Source of the DNA: DASUCS01 sp041166385 | GTDB taxonomy: Bacteria > Actinomycetota > Acidimicrobiia > Acidimicrobiales > JACDCH01 | Length of the DNA: 64,000 bases | Assembly: GCA_041166385.1 (NCBI GenBank) | Contig: JBEEFW010000057.1 | Location: 61,430-125,429 of the forward strand | Reading direction: 5' to 3' | Shown: positions 1 through 7,066 of the stretch, piece after piece | How the letters are laid out: the number at the start of each line of letters is the position of its first letter | Position numbering within the stretch: position 1 is the first letter of the stretch | Notes under the pieces: generated by a model | Told to the model about the DNA's origin: nothing | Databases searched by the model: none | The model's input: the letters and a program-made list of their open reading frames with translations, nothing else | Translations under genes and position numbers: made by a program

Positions 1-2
1 CG

Positions 3-512
3 ATCTATGCAGCCGGCGACGTCGCCGGCCGGTACTTGTTCACGCACTCTGCGGGCTACGAAGGCGTGCGCGCGATCCGTGACATGTTCTTTCCCGGCAA
101 GGGCAAGGCGGATGAGTTGGTGCCGTGGTGCACGTTCACCGACCCGGAGCTCGCGCACGCGGGGATGACGTCGACCGAGGCGGCCGAGAAGTTCGGCGAC
201 GACGCGATGGTGTGGCGTCAGGACCTGAAACACAACGACCGTGCCCGCGCCGACGGCACGGCCGAAGGGGCGATCGTGATCGTGACCGGACCGAAGCGCA
301 AGATCGTCGGCGCACACATCCTCGCTCCAGCGGCTGGCGAGATGTTGCAGGAGCTGTCACTCGCCATCCGCGAGGAGCTGAAACTCACCCAGATCGCCGG
401 CCTCATCCACGTGTATCCCACGGTGTCGACCGGCATCGGCCAACTCGCTGGCGAGGCCGCATTCGAAGGCGCACAGAAGTACAAGTGGTTGGTGCGAAAG
501 GGCAAGGGCTGA
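3..512 (+). CDS. FAD-dependent pyridine nucleotide-disulfide oxidoreductase, C-terminal part (5' end outside window)
   Basis: The frame is open from the left edge and begins in the FAD-binding segment (IYAAGDVAG), which in this family contacts the flavin. It then runs through the C-terminal dimerisation domain and ends at TGA 510-512. The segment IHVYPTVSTG matches the HxxPT region of dihydrolipoamide dehydrogenase and mercuric reductase-like proteins, where the His takes part in thiol chemistry, but the Glu of the usual His-Glu pair is not obvious here. About 170 residues are visible, roughly the last third of a 450-480 aa enzyme. The N-terminal CxxxxC redox motif lies outside the window, so the substrate cannot be named. 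Confidence 0.88.
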   Translation: MYAAGDVAGRYLFTHSAGYEGVRAIRDMFFPGKGKADELVPWCTFTDPELAHAGMTSTEAAEKFGDDAMVWRQDLKHNDRARADGTAEGAIVIVTGPKRKIVGAHILAPAAGEMLQELSLAIREELKLTQIAGLIHVYPTVSTGIGQLAGEAAFEGAQKYKWLVRKGKG

Positions 513-555
513 ATTCGTTCGTCGTGACGCGCGTCAATCGGCCACAGTCGAGTCG

Positions 556-1122
556 ATGATCGACAGTCCGACACGATTGCCGAGTGAGCTCGCCGGCCCG
601 CGGGTGGTGCTTCGACGTTGGGTGGCGGAGGACGCGCCCCAACTCACCGCTGCGGTCACGCGCAACCTCGAGCATCTCCGCCCGTGGATGCCGTGGATCG
701 CGCAAGAGCCGCTGACCGACAGCGATCGGGTTGCGCTGTTCGAGACGTGGGAGCGCTCGTATCTCGACGGTGGTGATGTCGTGTATGCCGTGTTCCGCGA
801 CGGAGTTGCGATCGGTGGCACGGGGTTGCACAAGCGACGCGGGCCGCACGGCTTGGAGATCGGGTACTGGATCGACCACGAGCACACGAACCAGGGCATC
901 GCCACGGAGGTGGCCCGCGTGCTCACGTCGGCGGCGTTGTCGGTGCCTGGCATCACGTTCACCGAGATCCACCACGACAAGGCGAATCTGGCGTCGGGGC
1001 GTGTGCCGCAGAAGTTGGGCTACACGTTCGTCGGCGAGACGCAGGACGCCGTGACCTCGCCCGGCGAGCTCGGCATCGATTGCGCCTGGCGCATGGAAGC
1101 CGCCGACTGGACGTTCGAGTAG
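556..1122 (+). CDS. GNAT-family N-acetyltransferase, RimJ/RimL-like
   Basis: 188 aa, a full-length single GNAT domain. The N-terminus (GPRVVLRRWVAEDA) and the stretch IGYWIDHEHTNQGIATE are typical of RimJ/RimL-type acetyltransferases that modify protein N-termini or small amines with acetyl-CoA. The late strand NLASGRVPQKLGY corresponds to the usual N-x-x-S---V-x-x-K-L-G-F motif. ATG 556 is the first start in frame. It lies 43 nt downstream of the reductase stop on the same strand. The true substrate cannot be read from the sequence. Confidence 0.85.
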   Translation: MIDSPTRLPSELAGPRVVLRRWVAEDAPQLTAAVTRNLEHLRPWMPWIAQEPLTDSDRVALFETWERSYLDGGDVVYAVFRDGVAIGGTGLHKRRGPHGLEIGYWIDHEHTNQGIATEVARVLTSAALSVPGITFTEIHHDKANLASGRVPQKLGYTFVGETQDAVTSPGELGIDCAWRMEAADWTFE

Positions 1123-1130
1123 GCCGTTGC

Positions 1131-1343
1131 ATGCAACCGCCTGACTGGCGTCACGTCACGGTGACGCGCGTCCAGCCGTACCAAGCGCGCAAGGCGTACT
1201 TGTGCCCCGGCTGTCAGCAAGAGATCGCGGTCGGCCTCGGCCACCTCGTCGTCGTGCCCGACGACGACCCCGACGACCGCCGCCACTGGCACCACGCCTG
1301 CTGGGAGATGCGCGGCCGCCGCCGCCCCGGCCGGTCTCACTGA
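1131..1343 (+). CDS. Small CxxC/HxxC protein, conserved in actinobacteria
   Basis: 70 aa from ATG 1131, eight bases after the acetyltransferase stop. The frame is open further upstream to 1080, but that would overlap the acetyltransferase. It carries CPGC near the N-terminus and HWHHACW near the C-terminus, which together look like a small zinc site (C-x2-C ... H-x2-C). The layout RKAYLCPGCQQEI ... DDRRHWH is one I know from many actinobacterial genomes as an uncharacterised, ribosome-sized basic protein. No function is assigned. The C-terminal RGRRRPGRSH tail could bind nucleic acid, which is inference. Confidence 0.75.
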   Translation: MQPPDWRHVTVTRVQPYQARKAYLCPGCQQEIAVGLGHLVVVPDDDPDDRRHWHHACWEMRGRRRPGRSH

Positions 1344-1345
1344 CG

Positions 1346-1392
1346 TTCTCGAGGCAATAGCCGTCGGTAGGCGCCGCTCATTGCCTCGAGAA
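1346..1392. terminator. Bidirectional hairpin between convergent transcripts
   Basis: A perfect 13-bp inverted repeat (1346-1358 and 1380-1392, TTCTCGAGGCAAT / ATTGCCTCGAGAA) encloses a 21-nt loop. It sits between the stop of the small zinc-site gene (1343, plus strand) and the 3' end of the tRNA (1400, minus strand), where a shared terminator would be expected. There is no run of T on either side, as is common in high-GC actinobacteria. Confidence 0.6.
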
Positions 1393-1399
1393 TGAGGCG

Positions 1400-1472
1400 T
1401 GCCGGCGGCGAGATTCGAACTCGCACTGGCCGCCACCTAAAAGCGGTGCCTCTGCCGTTGGGCTACGCCGGC
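1400..1472 (-). tRNA. tRNA with UAG anticodon (Leu-type reading of CUA), short variable loop
   Basis: On the minus strand a complete cloverleaf can be drawn: acceptor GCCGGCG/CGCCGGC, positions 8-9 TA, a 3-bp D stem GCC/GGC, anticodon stem CCGCT/GGCGG with loop TTTAGGT (anticodon TAG, G37), a 5-nt variable loop CCAGT, T arm GCGAG-TTCGAAT-CTCGC and discriminator A. CCA is not encoded. UAG pairs with the leucine codon CUA. The 3-bp D stem is of the kind seen in Leu/Ser tRNAs, yet the long class II variable arm of a normal tRNA-Leu is missing. It is a credible tRNA gene, but its charging identity is uncertain. Confidence 0.8.
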
Positions 1473-1511
1473 GAACTTGAGTCGACGGTAGCGCCGCTAC
1501 CCTTCCGGGCC

Positions 1512-2126
1512 ATGACCCCCGATCCATCCGACCTTCGTGAGCTCGCCCAGGCCGGCGGCTTCGGCGACCCGCAGAACGAGGTCTTCAACCGCCTCCTGCG
1601 CAACCGCATCGTGTTCCTCGGCACCGAGGTCGACGACGCCATCGCCAACCTGATCACCGCACAACTGCTCTACCTCGAAGGCGATGATCCCGAGAAGGAC
1701 ATCTGGCTCTACGTCAACTCACCGGGTGGTTCGGTGACCGCCGGCATGGCCATCTACGACACGATGCAGTTCGTCCAACCCGAGGTCGGCACGATCTGCA
1801 TGGGTTTGGCCGCGTCGATGGGCCAGTTCCTTCTGTGCGCCGGTGCGCCTGGCAAGCGGTATGCGCTGCCGCACGCGCGGATCATGATGCACCAGCCGTC
1901 CGGAGGCATCCGGGGGCAGGCGAGCGACATCGCCATCCAGGCCGAGCAGATGATCTACATCAAGCAGCTCATGGCGGAGCGCATTGCGTTCCACACGGGT
2001 CAGACCGTCGAGCAGGTCGACGCGGACTCCGACCGCGACCGCTGGTTCAAGCCGGACGAGGCGATGGCCTACGGCATCATCGACAAGGTCCTCGCGAACC
2101 GTGTCGAGATGCCGCCGTCCACCTGA
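1512..2126 (+). CDS. clpP: ATP-dependent Clp protease proteolytic subunit
   Basis: 204 aa, normal ClpP length. ClpP forms the two-ring serine protease chamber that degrades proteins fed by Clp ATPases in the cytoplasm. The catalytic triad is visible: Ser102 (GLAASMGQF), His127 (MMHQPSGG) and Asp176 (SDRDRW), with the E. coli spacing of 25 and 49 residues. The frame is open upstream to 1392, but that extension runs through the antisense tRNA, so ATG 1512 (MTPDPSDLRE) is chosen. Only one clpP copy is seen here; many actinobacteria have two in tandem, so a partner may lie elsewhere. Confidence 0.96.
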   Translation: MTPDPSDLRELAQAGGFGDPQNEVFNRLLRNRIVFLGTEVDDAIANLITAQLLYLEGDDPEKDIWLYVNSPGGSVTAGMAIYDTMQFVQPEVGTICMGLAASMGQFLLCAGAPGKRYALPHARIMMHQPSGGIRGQASDIAIQAEQMIYIKQLMAERIAFHTGQTVEQVDADSDRDRWFKPDEAMAYGIIDKVLANRVEMPPST

Positions 2127-2141
2127 CGAAGGCCCTGGCCG

Positions 2142-2624
2142 TCAGCGGCCGATGAAGAACTCGGTGACGTAGAGCTGGCCGTCGGTTCCGGTCGCAAGGC
2201 CGACGCCGATCTGCGTGTACGCCCCGTTGAGCAGGTTGGCGCGATGCGGCGCCGACGCTTCGAACATCGACTCGAGTTGCGTGATCGAGCCCCCGACGCC
2301 GACGTTCTCGCCGAGCGCCGTCCAGTCGTTCTGGATGCCAGACGTCAGGCTGCTCGAGTGGAACATCCGCCGCTGCGCGGCCATGTCGTTGGCGTGCTGC
2401 TGCGCCTTGGCGGTGCCGTCCCCGGCCTCCGCCAGGCCGGGCAATCCGTGCGCGGCGCGGTAGCCGTTCACGAGCGAGATCAGCTGTGCGGCTTGCGACG
2501 AACCGCCCCCAGAGCCTGACGGGGCCGGGGCCGGGGCCGGTTGGCAGGCTGACGTTCCGACGGCGATCGTGCCGACGGCGAGGAGGACGAGGGCGCGTCG
2601 AAGCAAGGGCAGCTTGGTGATCAC
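2142..2624 (-). CDS. Secreted lipoprotein with CAP (SCP/PR1) domain
   Basis: 160 aa with a GTG start at 2624, preceded by AGGAG at a good distance. The signal region LLAVGTIAVGTSAC ends in a lipobox-like GTSAC, so it is probably a lipid-anchored exported protein. After a Pro/Ser/Gly linker comes a CAP domain (LVNGYRAAHGLPGL, NDMAAQRRMFHSS, ALGENVGVGG, SPHR-like APHRANLL, IGVGLATGTDGQLYVTEFF). Bacterial CAP proteins are extracytoplasmic and of varied or unknown biochemical function. It is a close paralogue of the next gene upstream, shares a 48-bp upstream element with it, and the two were probably duplicated together. Confidence 0.9.
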   Translation of the reverse strand: MITKLPLLRRALVLLAVGTIAVGTSACQPAPAPAPSGSGGGSSQAAQLISLVNGYRAAHGLPGLAEAGDGTAKAQQHANDMAAQRRMFHSSSLTSGIQNDWTALGENVGVGGSITQLESMFEASAPHRANLLNGAYTQIGVGLATGTDGQLYVTEFFIGR

Positions 2625-2644
2625 GGCAACTCCTGGGAGCGGGA

Positions 2645-2692
2645 GGGATGAGTTGCGGTCTTGTTACCAGCGTTGCGAACGCGTTACAAGCA
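2645..2692 (-). repeat. Upstream element of CAP gene 1, copy 1 of a 48-bp direct repeat with phased GYAAC motifs
   Basis: Forty-eight bases are identical to 3388-3435, and both copies lie about 20 nt upstream of the GTG start of a CAP-domain gene. Read on the gene strand it contains four GYAAC pentamers (complements of GTTAC 2683, GTTGC 2672, GTTAC 2663 and GTTGC 2652) spaced 11, 9 and 11 bp, so they fall on one face of the helix. This looks like an array of regulator half-sites within the promoter or leader. The binding protein is unknown. Confidence 0.65.
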
Positions 2693-2724
2693 CGCACGCT
2701 GACCTGGGCTTTTCCGGAGCCCGC

Positions 2725-3366
2725 TCAGCGCCCCACGAAGAACTCGGTCACGTACAACTGGCCGTCAGCACCGTGCGCGACCCCAACACCGATCTGCGTG
2801 AAGTCGCCGAGGAGGTTGGCCCGGTGCGGACCCGACCCCTCGAACATCGACTCGACCTGGCTCACGGAGCCGCCCATCCCCACGTTCTCGCCGAGCGCCG
2901 ACCAGCCGCTCTTGATGCCGCTCGACATGCTGCTCGAGTGGTAGATCCGCCCCTGAGCCGCCATGTCGTTGGAGTGCTGCTGCGCCTTGGCGGTGGCATC
3001 GCTGGCGGTGGCCAGGGCCGGCAGCCCATTGGCGGCGCGGTAGTTGTTCACCATCGACACCAGCTGCGCGACCTCGGACCCTGACCCGGGCTGTGCCGGC
3101 TTGGGCGCCGGCTTCGGCTTGGGCGGCGGGGGTGGTGGCGGCGGCTCCGGTTCAGGTGTCGGCTCCGTCTCCGGCGGCGGCGGAACCGTCGTGGTGGTGG
3201 TGCTGGTGGTCGTGGTGGGAGCGGAGGTGGTCGTCGTCGACGCCGTGGGAGCGGAGGCTCGTTTCGGAAGTGCGGAGCCGGAGGCGTAGGCCGCCGACCC
3301 GACGGCGAGCGCGACGAGCGCGGCAGCGATCATTGCGCGCCGCACAGCGCGGGCAGAAACAGGCAC
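2725..3366 (-). CDS. Secreted protein with Thr/Pro-rich stalk and C-terminal CAP domain
   Basis: 213 aa. The GTG start at 3366 is preceded by GGAG 8 nt upstream; ATG 3333 is an alternative. A signal-anchor segment (AALVALAVGSAAYA) is followed by about 60 residues of Thr-, Pro-, Glu- and Lys-rich low complexity and then a CAP domain that closely matches the neighbouring lipoprotein (LPALATASDATAKAQQH, GWSALGENVG, SGPHRANLL, DGQLYVTEFFVGR). The stalk suggests display across the cell wall. Unlike its paralogue it has no lipobox. Same strand and same upstream repeat as the CAP lipoprotein, with 100 bp between the genes. Confidence 0.9.
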   Translation of the reverse strand: MPVSARAVRRAMIAAALVALAVGSAAYASGSALPKRASAPTASTTTTSAPTTTTSTTTTTVPPPPETEPTPEPEPPPPPPPPKPKPAPKPAQPGSGSEVAQLVSMVNNYRAANGLPALATASDATAKAQQHSNDMAAQGRIYHSSSMSSGIKSGWSALGENVGMGGSVSQVESMFEGSGPHRANLLGDFTQIGVGVAHGADGQLYVTEFFVGR

Positions 3367-3387
3367 GGCACAACTCCGCGAGCCAGG

Positions 3388-3435
3388 GGGATGAGTTGCG
3401 GTCTTGTTACCAGCGTTGCGAACGCGTTACAAGCA
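3388..3435 (-). repeat. Upstream element of CAP gene 2, copy 2 of the 48-bp direct repeat
   Basis: Identical to 2645-2692 over 48 bp. Similarity continues past the repeat (CTGACCTGGGCTT is shared on the plus strand), so the duplicated upstream block is about 70 bp. It again holds four helically phased GYAAC motifs directly upstream of a CAP gene, which argues that the element was duplicated with the gene and kept. Confidence 0.65.
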
Positions 3436-3456
3436 TGCGCTCTGACCTGGGCTTCT

Positions 3457-3960
3457 TCAGGGCGGGGAGGTCGGCGTTCCGGGCGGCAGCGTCGCCGGAG
3501 CGGAGGAGGTCGCGCTCTCGAGTTGGACGGCGCACTTCTCGGAGGCGAACCGGGTGACGTTGCCGCTGGCCACCCGCACCCGGTCGAACTCCGCGGTGAA
3601 GTCGGGGATCGTCTTGTCCTTGGCGGACGGGTCGAGTGCCGTGACCAGCTGTTGGGCCACGTCGACCAGCACCTTCACGTCGTCGCGGATCTCGCCGGGA
3701 GCCGCCCGCTCGAGCTGCCGCAGGCGGTCGACCCCACGCTGCAGCTGGTCACGTGCCGCGTCGACCTTCGTGGGGTCGTAGCTGTCGAACACGTCGAGCG
3801 GGTTCTCGCCGGTGCGCACGCTCGTGCAGAACGCGGCCGTGCTACCGCTCTCGCCCTTGTCCCACAGCACGACGATCGCGATGAGCAGCGCCACTGCGGC
3901 CACGCCGACGACGATGACGGCGTTGCGGCGCGGGAGCTGGTCGAGAATCCGCGGTGGCAT
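3457..3960 (-). CDS. Hypothetical single-pass membrane protein with small extracytoplasmic domain
   Basis: 167 aa from ATG 3960; the frame is open upstream to 4389, but that overlaps the divergent nuclease gene. A short basic N-terminus (PPRILDQLPRR) precedes one membrane helix (AVIVVGVAAVALLIAIVVLW). The rest is a predicted helical extracytoplasmic domain with two cysteines (AAFCTSV and EKCAV) and a Ser/Thr/Pro tail. I do not recognise the family. The layout resembles many actinobacterial hypothetical exported proteins. Its start is 37 bp from the divergent AddB-like gene. Confidence 0.7.
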   Translation of the reverse strand: MPPRILDQLPRRNAVIVVGVAAVALLIAIVVLWDKGESGSTAAFCTSVRTGENPLDVFDSYDPTKVDAARDQLQRGVDRLRQLERAAPGEIRDDVKVLVDVAQQLVTALDPSAKDKTIPDFTAEFDRVRVASGNVTRFASEKCAVQLESATSSAPATLPPGTPTSPP

Positions 3961-3997
3961 CCGCTCAGTGTCACACCTCGTCACTACGGTGATCGAG

Positions 3998-6900
3998 ATG
4001 GTGGAGGTAGGGGCTCGACTGCAGATCGCGCCGCACGGTGCTGCCGCGCGGCGCGCCCTCGCGGCCTCGATCGACGCCGCGAAGGGCGGTGATCCGCTGC
4101 GGCCTGTCACCGTCGTGATGCCGTCGGCCCTCGCGGCGGTGACGGTTCGGAGATCACTCGCGCGCGACGGGCTCGTTGCCACCGAGCTCGTCACGTTGCC
4201 ATCGCTCGCGCCGTGTCTTGCCGCCACACGGTTCGCCGCGAGCGAGCAGCGCCCGCTCGGTTCGCTCGAAGCGCGATTGCTCGTGCGGTCGGCGTTGGCC
4301 GAGGGCGACGGCCGCCTGTCTGGCCTCGCTCCGCATCCGGCGACGTTGGCCGCGCTGGCTGTCACCTTTGGCGAATTGCGTCCGCTCACCGCGACGGAGT
4401 TGGCGGCGTTGTCCGCCAGCAGTCGACGGGCCGCCGACGTCGTCGACCTGTATCGCGCCCATCGCCGTTTGGTGGCCGATCGCGCCGACGATCACGACGT
4501 CGTCGCACTCGCCGCCACGAGTGTCAGCGAAGGCGACGCTGCCGTCGACGACGTCGGCCACGTGGTGCTGTATCTGCCACGCCGTCTCGGCCGCGCCGAG
4601 CTCGAGCTGCTGCGGGCGCTCGCGGCTCGTGATCGCCTCACGGCCATCGTCGGTGATCGCGAGCTGGCGGACGAGTTCGAGCCGTTCCTCGGCTCGGCCG
4701 CCCACGCGCCTCCCTCGTCACCTCCGGCGCCCGAGGCCCGCATCATCCGCGCTCCCGATCCCGCAGAGGAGGCACGCGTTGCGGTCCGAGTCGCGCTCGA
4801 TCACTTGCGCGCCGGTGTGCCCGCGGACCGAATCGCGATCGTGTCGCGGGTGGCGCAGCCCTATGCGCTGCTCGTCCACGAGGAGCTCGCCGCCGCTGGC
4901 ATCGAGCACAGCGCGCCCGCGCCGCTGCGCCTCGCGCAGAGCATCGCGGGCCGTACGTTGCTCGGCCTCCTCGGGTGGCCCATCAACGGCCATCGACGCG
5001 ACGAGCTCATGCGGTTGCTCCGGTCGGCGCCGATCCGCGATCCGGCGGGCGGCGCGACCCGGCCAGACCGCTGGGACCGCCACGCGCGTAACGCCGGCGT
5101 CGTGGCCGGTCTCGACCAGTGGCGCAAGCGCCTGGAAGAAGCGAAGCGCGCCCGGCTCGAGCGGGTCACCGCACCGTTGGTCGACAGCACTGCGCCGATG
5201 CTGCCGCTCGACGGCGAGCAGATCGAGTCCGATGGTCGGATCGCCGAGCTCGATGCGCTCGCGTCGTTCGTCGAGCGTCTCGCGGCGGCCACCGACCCTG
5301 GAGAACGTCGCGGCTGGCGCTCCCTGAGCCGTTGGGCTGAGGGGTTGTTGGTCCGGCATCTCGGCAACGAGGGCGCGGCGGCGAGCTGGTCCGACACCGA
5401 TCAGCGCGCTCGCGCCGCGGTGATCGATCTCCTGCACGAACTCGCCCAGCTCGACGGGATCGGGCCCGAACCCGACGTGGAGGAGTTCGTACAGCTGCTG
5501 GGTCACGAGCTTGAGCGGCCCGCCGGCCGCGTCGGGCGCTTCGGCCACGGCGTGTTCGTCGGGCGACTGGTCGACGCGGTCGGCGCCGACCTCGATCTGG
5601 TGGTCGTGGTCGGTGCGGCGGAGGGCGTGTTCCCCCCTCGGGCGCGCGACGACGCGTTGTTGCCGGAGCGCATGCGTCGCGCGGCCGGGGGAGCGATACG
5701 CCCGCGCGGCACGAGCGCGGAGGAAGAGGTGCGCGACGCGCGAGCGGTGCTCGCGGCGGCCGCTACGTCCGTCATCACGTTCCCAGCGTCCGACCCGCGC
5801 AGCCAGCGAGCGCAGCAACCATCGGCCTTCGTCCTGCAACTGAAGGGCGAGCCCGAATACGTCGACTCGTTCGAGTGGTGGCTCGCGTCGGGCCGACCGC
5901 CGGCCACCACGACAGAATTCGACCTCGGTGAGCTCTTGCGCGCTCGCGCCGCGGGACAGCCGATCGACCACCTTCCGCTCGTGGCCGCGGCGGGGCTCGA
6001 ACGCGGGCTGGCCGCGGCCGGGGCGCGGGCGCGAGGAGAGCTCTCGCAGTGGTCGGGATCCGTGGGCCGTTGGCCCGCGCTGGCCGACGATCTCCGGCAC
6101 CCTCGCTCGCCGACCGGACTGCAGCAATGGGCCACGTGCCCGTTCTCGTACTTCCTCGGCCGCGTCCTCGGTGTGCGCGACCTCGAAGACCCGGGCGACG
6201 CCGAGACGATCACCGCCATGGACCGTGGTTCGCTCGTGCACGCGATCCTCGAACAGTTCTTCGCACAACGGCTCGGACGCGCCGTCGACGCGGAATGGAC
6301 GAGCGCCGACTACCACGAGCTGCTCACTGTGGCCGACGAGGTCGAAGGCATCTTCCGAGCTCGGGGGCTCACCGGTCGGTCGCTGCTGTGGAAGGCGGAA
6401 TGGGCTGCGCTGCGCCGGCACCTCCGCAAGATCCTCGACGCCGACGGCAGCGACCCACGTCTCGTCGGTGTCGCGCCCGCCGAGGTCGAGCTCGCATTCG
6501 GGTTCGAGGGAGAACCGACGCCTCCGGTGCAGATCGATCTCGGCGATGGCCGGCGGTTGAATTTCGGTGGTCGCGTCGACCGCATCGATCGCTCCCCCGA
6601 CGGGCGGAAGCTCGTGGTGCTCGACTACAAGACCGGCAGTGCCTACAACTACGCCGTCATCGACGCCGAGCACGAAGAGCACGACATCGTGCGGCGGGGC
6701 CAGTTGTTGCAGCTACCGATCTACGCGCTGGCGGCGCGCGCGCAGTTTCCCGATGCCGAAGCGGCGGAGGCGTACTACTGGTTCGTCGGGCAACGCGGCG
6801 CCATCGAGATGAAGGGCGGACCGGTCGACGAGGCCGCCACGGAGCGGTTCGAGTCGGTGGTGCGCACGATCGTCGACGGCATCGAAGAGGGACTGTTCCC

Positions 6901-7066
6901 CGCCCGGCCGGGCGACGACGACTGGCGACCGAGCACCGGGCCAACCCACAGCAACTGCGTGTTCTGTGAGTTCAACGATCTGTGCTCGTCGAGACGGGGC
7001 GAGCAGTGGTTGACGATTCGCGAGCGCCCTGAGCTGCGCGACTACGTGGAGCTGGCCGAGGGATGA
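3998..7066 (+). CDS. AddB-like helicase-nuclease subunit (PD-(D/E)XK family)
   Basis: 1022 aa from ATG 3998. A RecB-family nuclease domain is clear at the C-terminus: GSLVHAILEQFF, LVVLDYKTG (catalytic Asp and Lys) and a four-cysteine iron-sulfur staple formed by one Cys in WATCPFSYFL and three in NCVFCEFNDLC, as in AddB. The mid-protein VVVVGAAEGVFPPRA matches the helicase fold of AddB. The N-terminal P-loop position reads APHGAAARRAL, so the GKT of a working Walker A is absent. With the downstream AddA-like partner it probably resects double-strand breaks for recombination. ATGA overlap with the next gene. Confidence 0.85.
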   Translation: MVEVGARLQIAPHGAAARRALAASIDAAKGGDPLRPVTVVMPSALAAVTVRRSLARDGLVATELVTLPSLAPCLAATRFAASEQRPLGSLEARLLVRSALAEGDGRLSGLAPHPATLAALAVTFGELRPLTATELAALSASSRRAADVVDLYRAHRRLVADRADDHDVVALAATSVSEGDAAVDDVGHVVLYLPRRLGRAELELLRALAARDRLTAIVGDRELADEFEPFLGSAAHAPPSSPPAPEARIIRAPDPAEEARVAVRVALDHLRAGVPADRIAIVSRVAQPYALLVHEELAAAGIEHSAPAPLRLAQSIAGRTLLGLLGWPINGHRRDELMRLLRSAPIRDPAGGATRPDRWDRHARNAGVVAGLDQWRKRLEEAKRARLERVTAPLVDSTAPMLPLDGEQIESDGRIAELDALASFVERLAAATDPGERRGWRSLSRWAEGLLVRHLGNEGAAASWSDTDQRARAAVIDLLHELAQLDGIGPEPDVEEFVQLLGHELERPAGRVGRFGHGVFVGRLVDAVGADLDLVVVVGAAEGVFPPRARDDALLPERMRRAAGGAIRPRGTSAEEEVRDARAVLAAAATSVITFPASDPRSQRAQQPSAFVLQLKGEPEYVDSFEWWLASGRPPATTTEFDLGELLRARAAGQPIDHLPLVAAAGLERGLAAAGARARGELSQWSGSVGRWPALADDLRHPRSPTGLQQWATCPFSYFLGRVLGVRDLEDPGDAETITAMDRGSLVHAILEQFFAQRLGRAVDAEWTSADYHELLTVADEVEGIFRARGLTGRSLLWKAEWAALRRHLRKILDADGSDPRLVGVAPAEVELAFGFEGEPTPPVQIDLGDGRRLNFGGRVDRIDRSPDGRKLVVLDYKTGSAYNYAVIDAEHEEHDIVRRGQLLQLPIYALAARAQFPDAEAAEAYYWFVGQRGAIEMKGGPVDEAATERFESVVRTIVDGIEEGLFPARPGDDDWRPSTGPTHSNCVFCEFNDLCSSRRGEQWLTIRERPELRDYVELAEG

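Noticed and set aside
1400..1472. Amber suppressor tRNA
   Set aside because: The anticodon is UAG, which reads CUA (Leu). An amber suppressor would need anticodon CUA.
4718..6682. 654-aa open frame antisense to the AddB-like gene
   Set aside because: Low-complexity Arg/Ala/Gly composition with no domain motifs; it is the GC-driven shadow of a well-supported gene on the plus strand.
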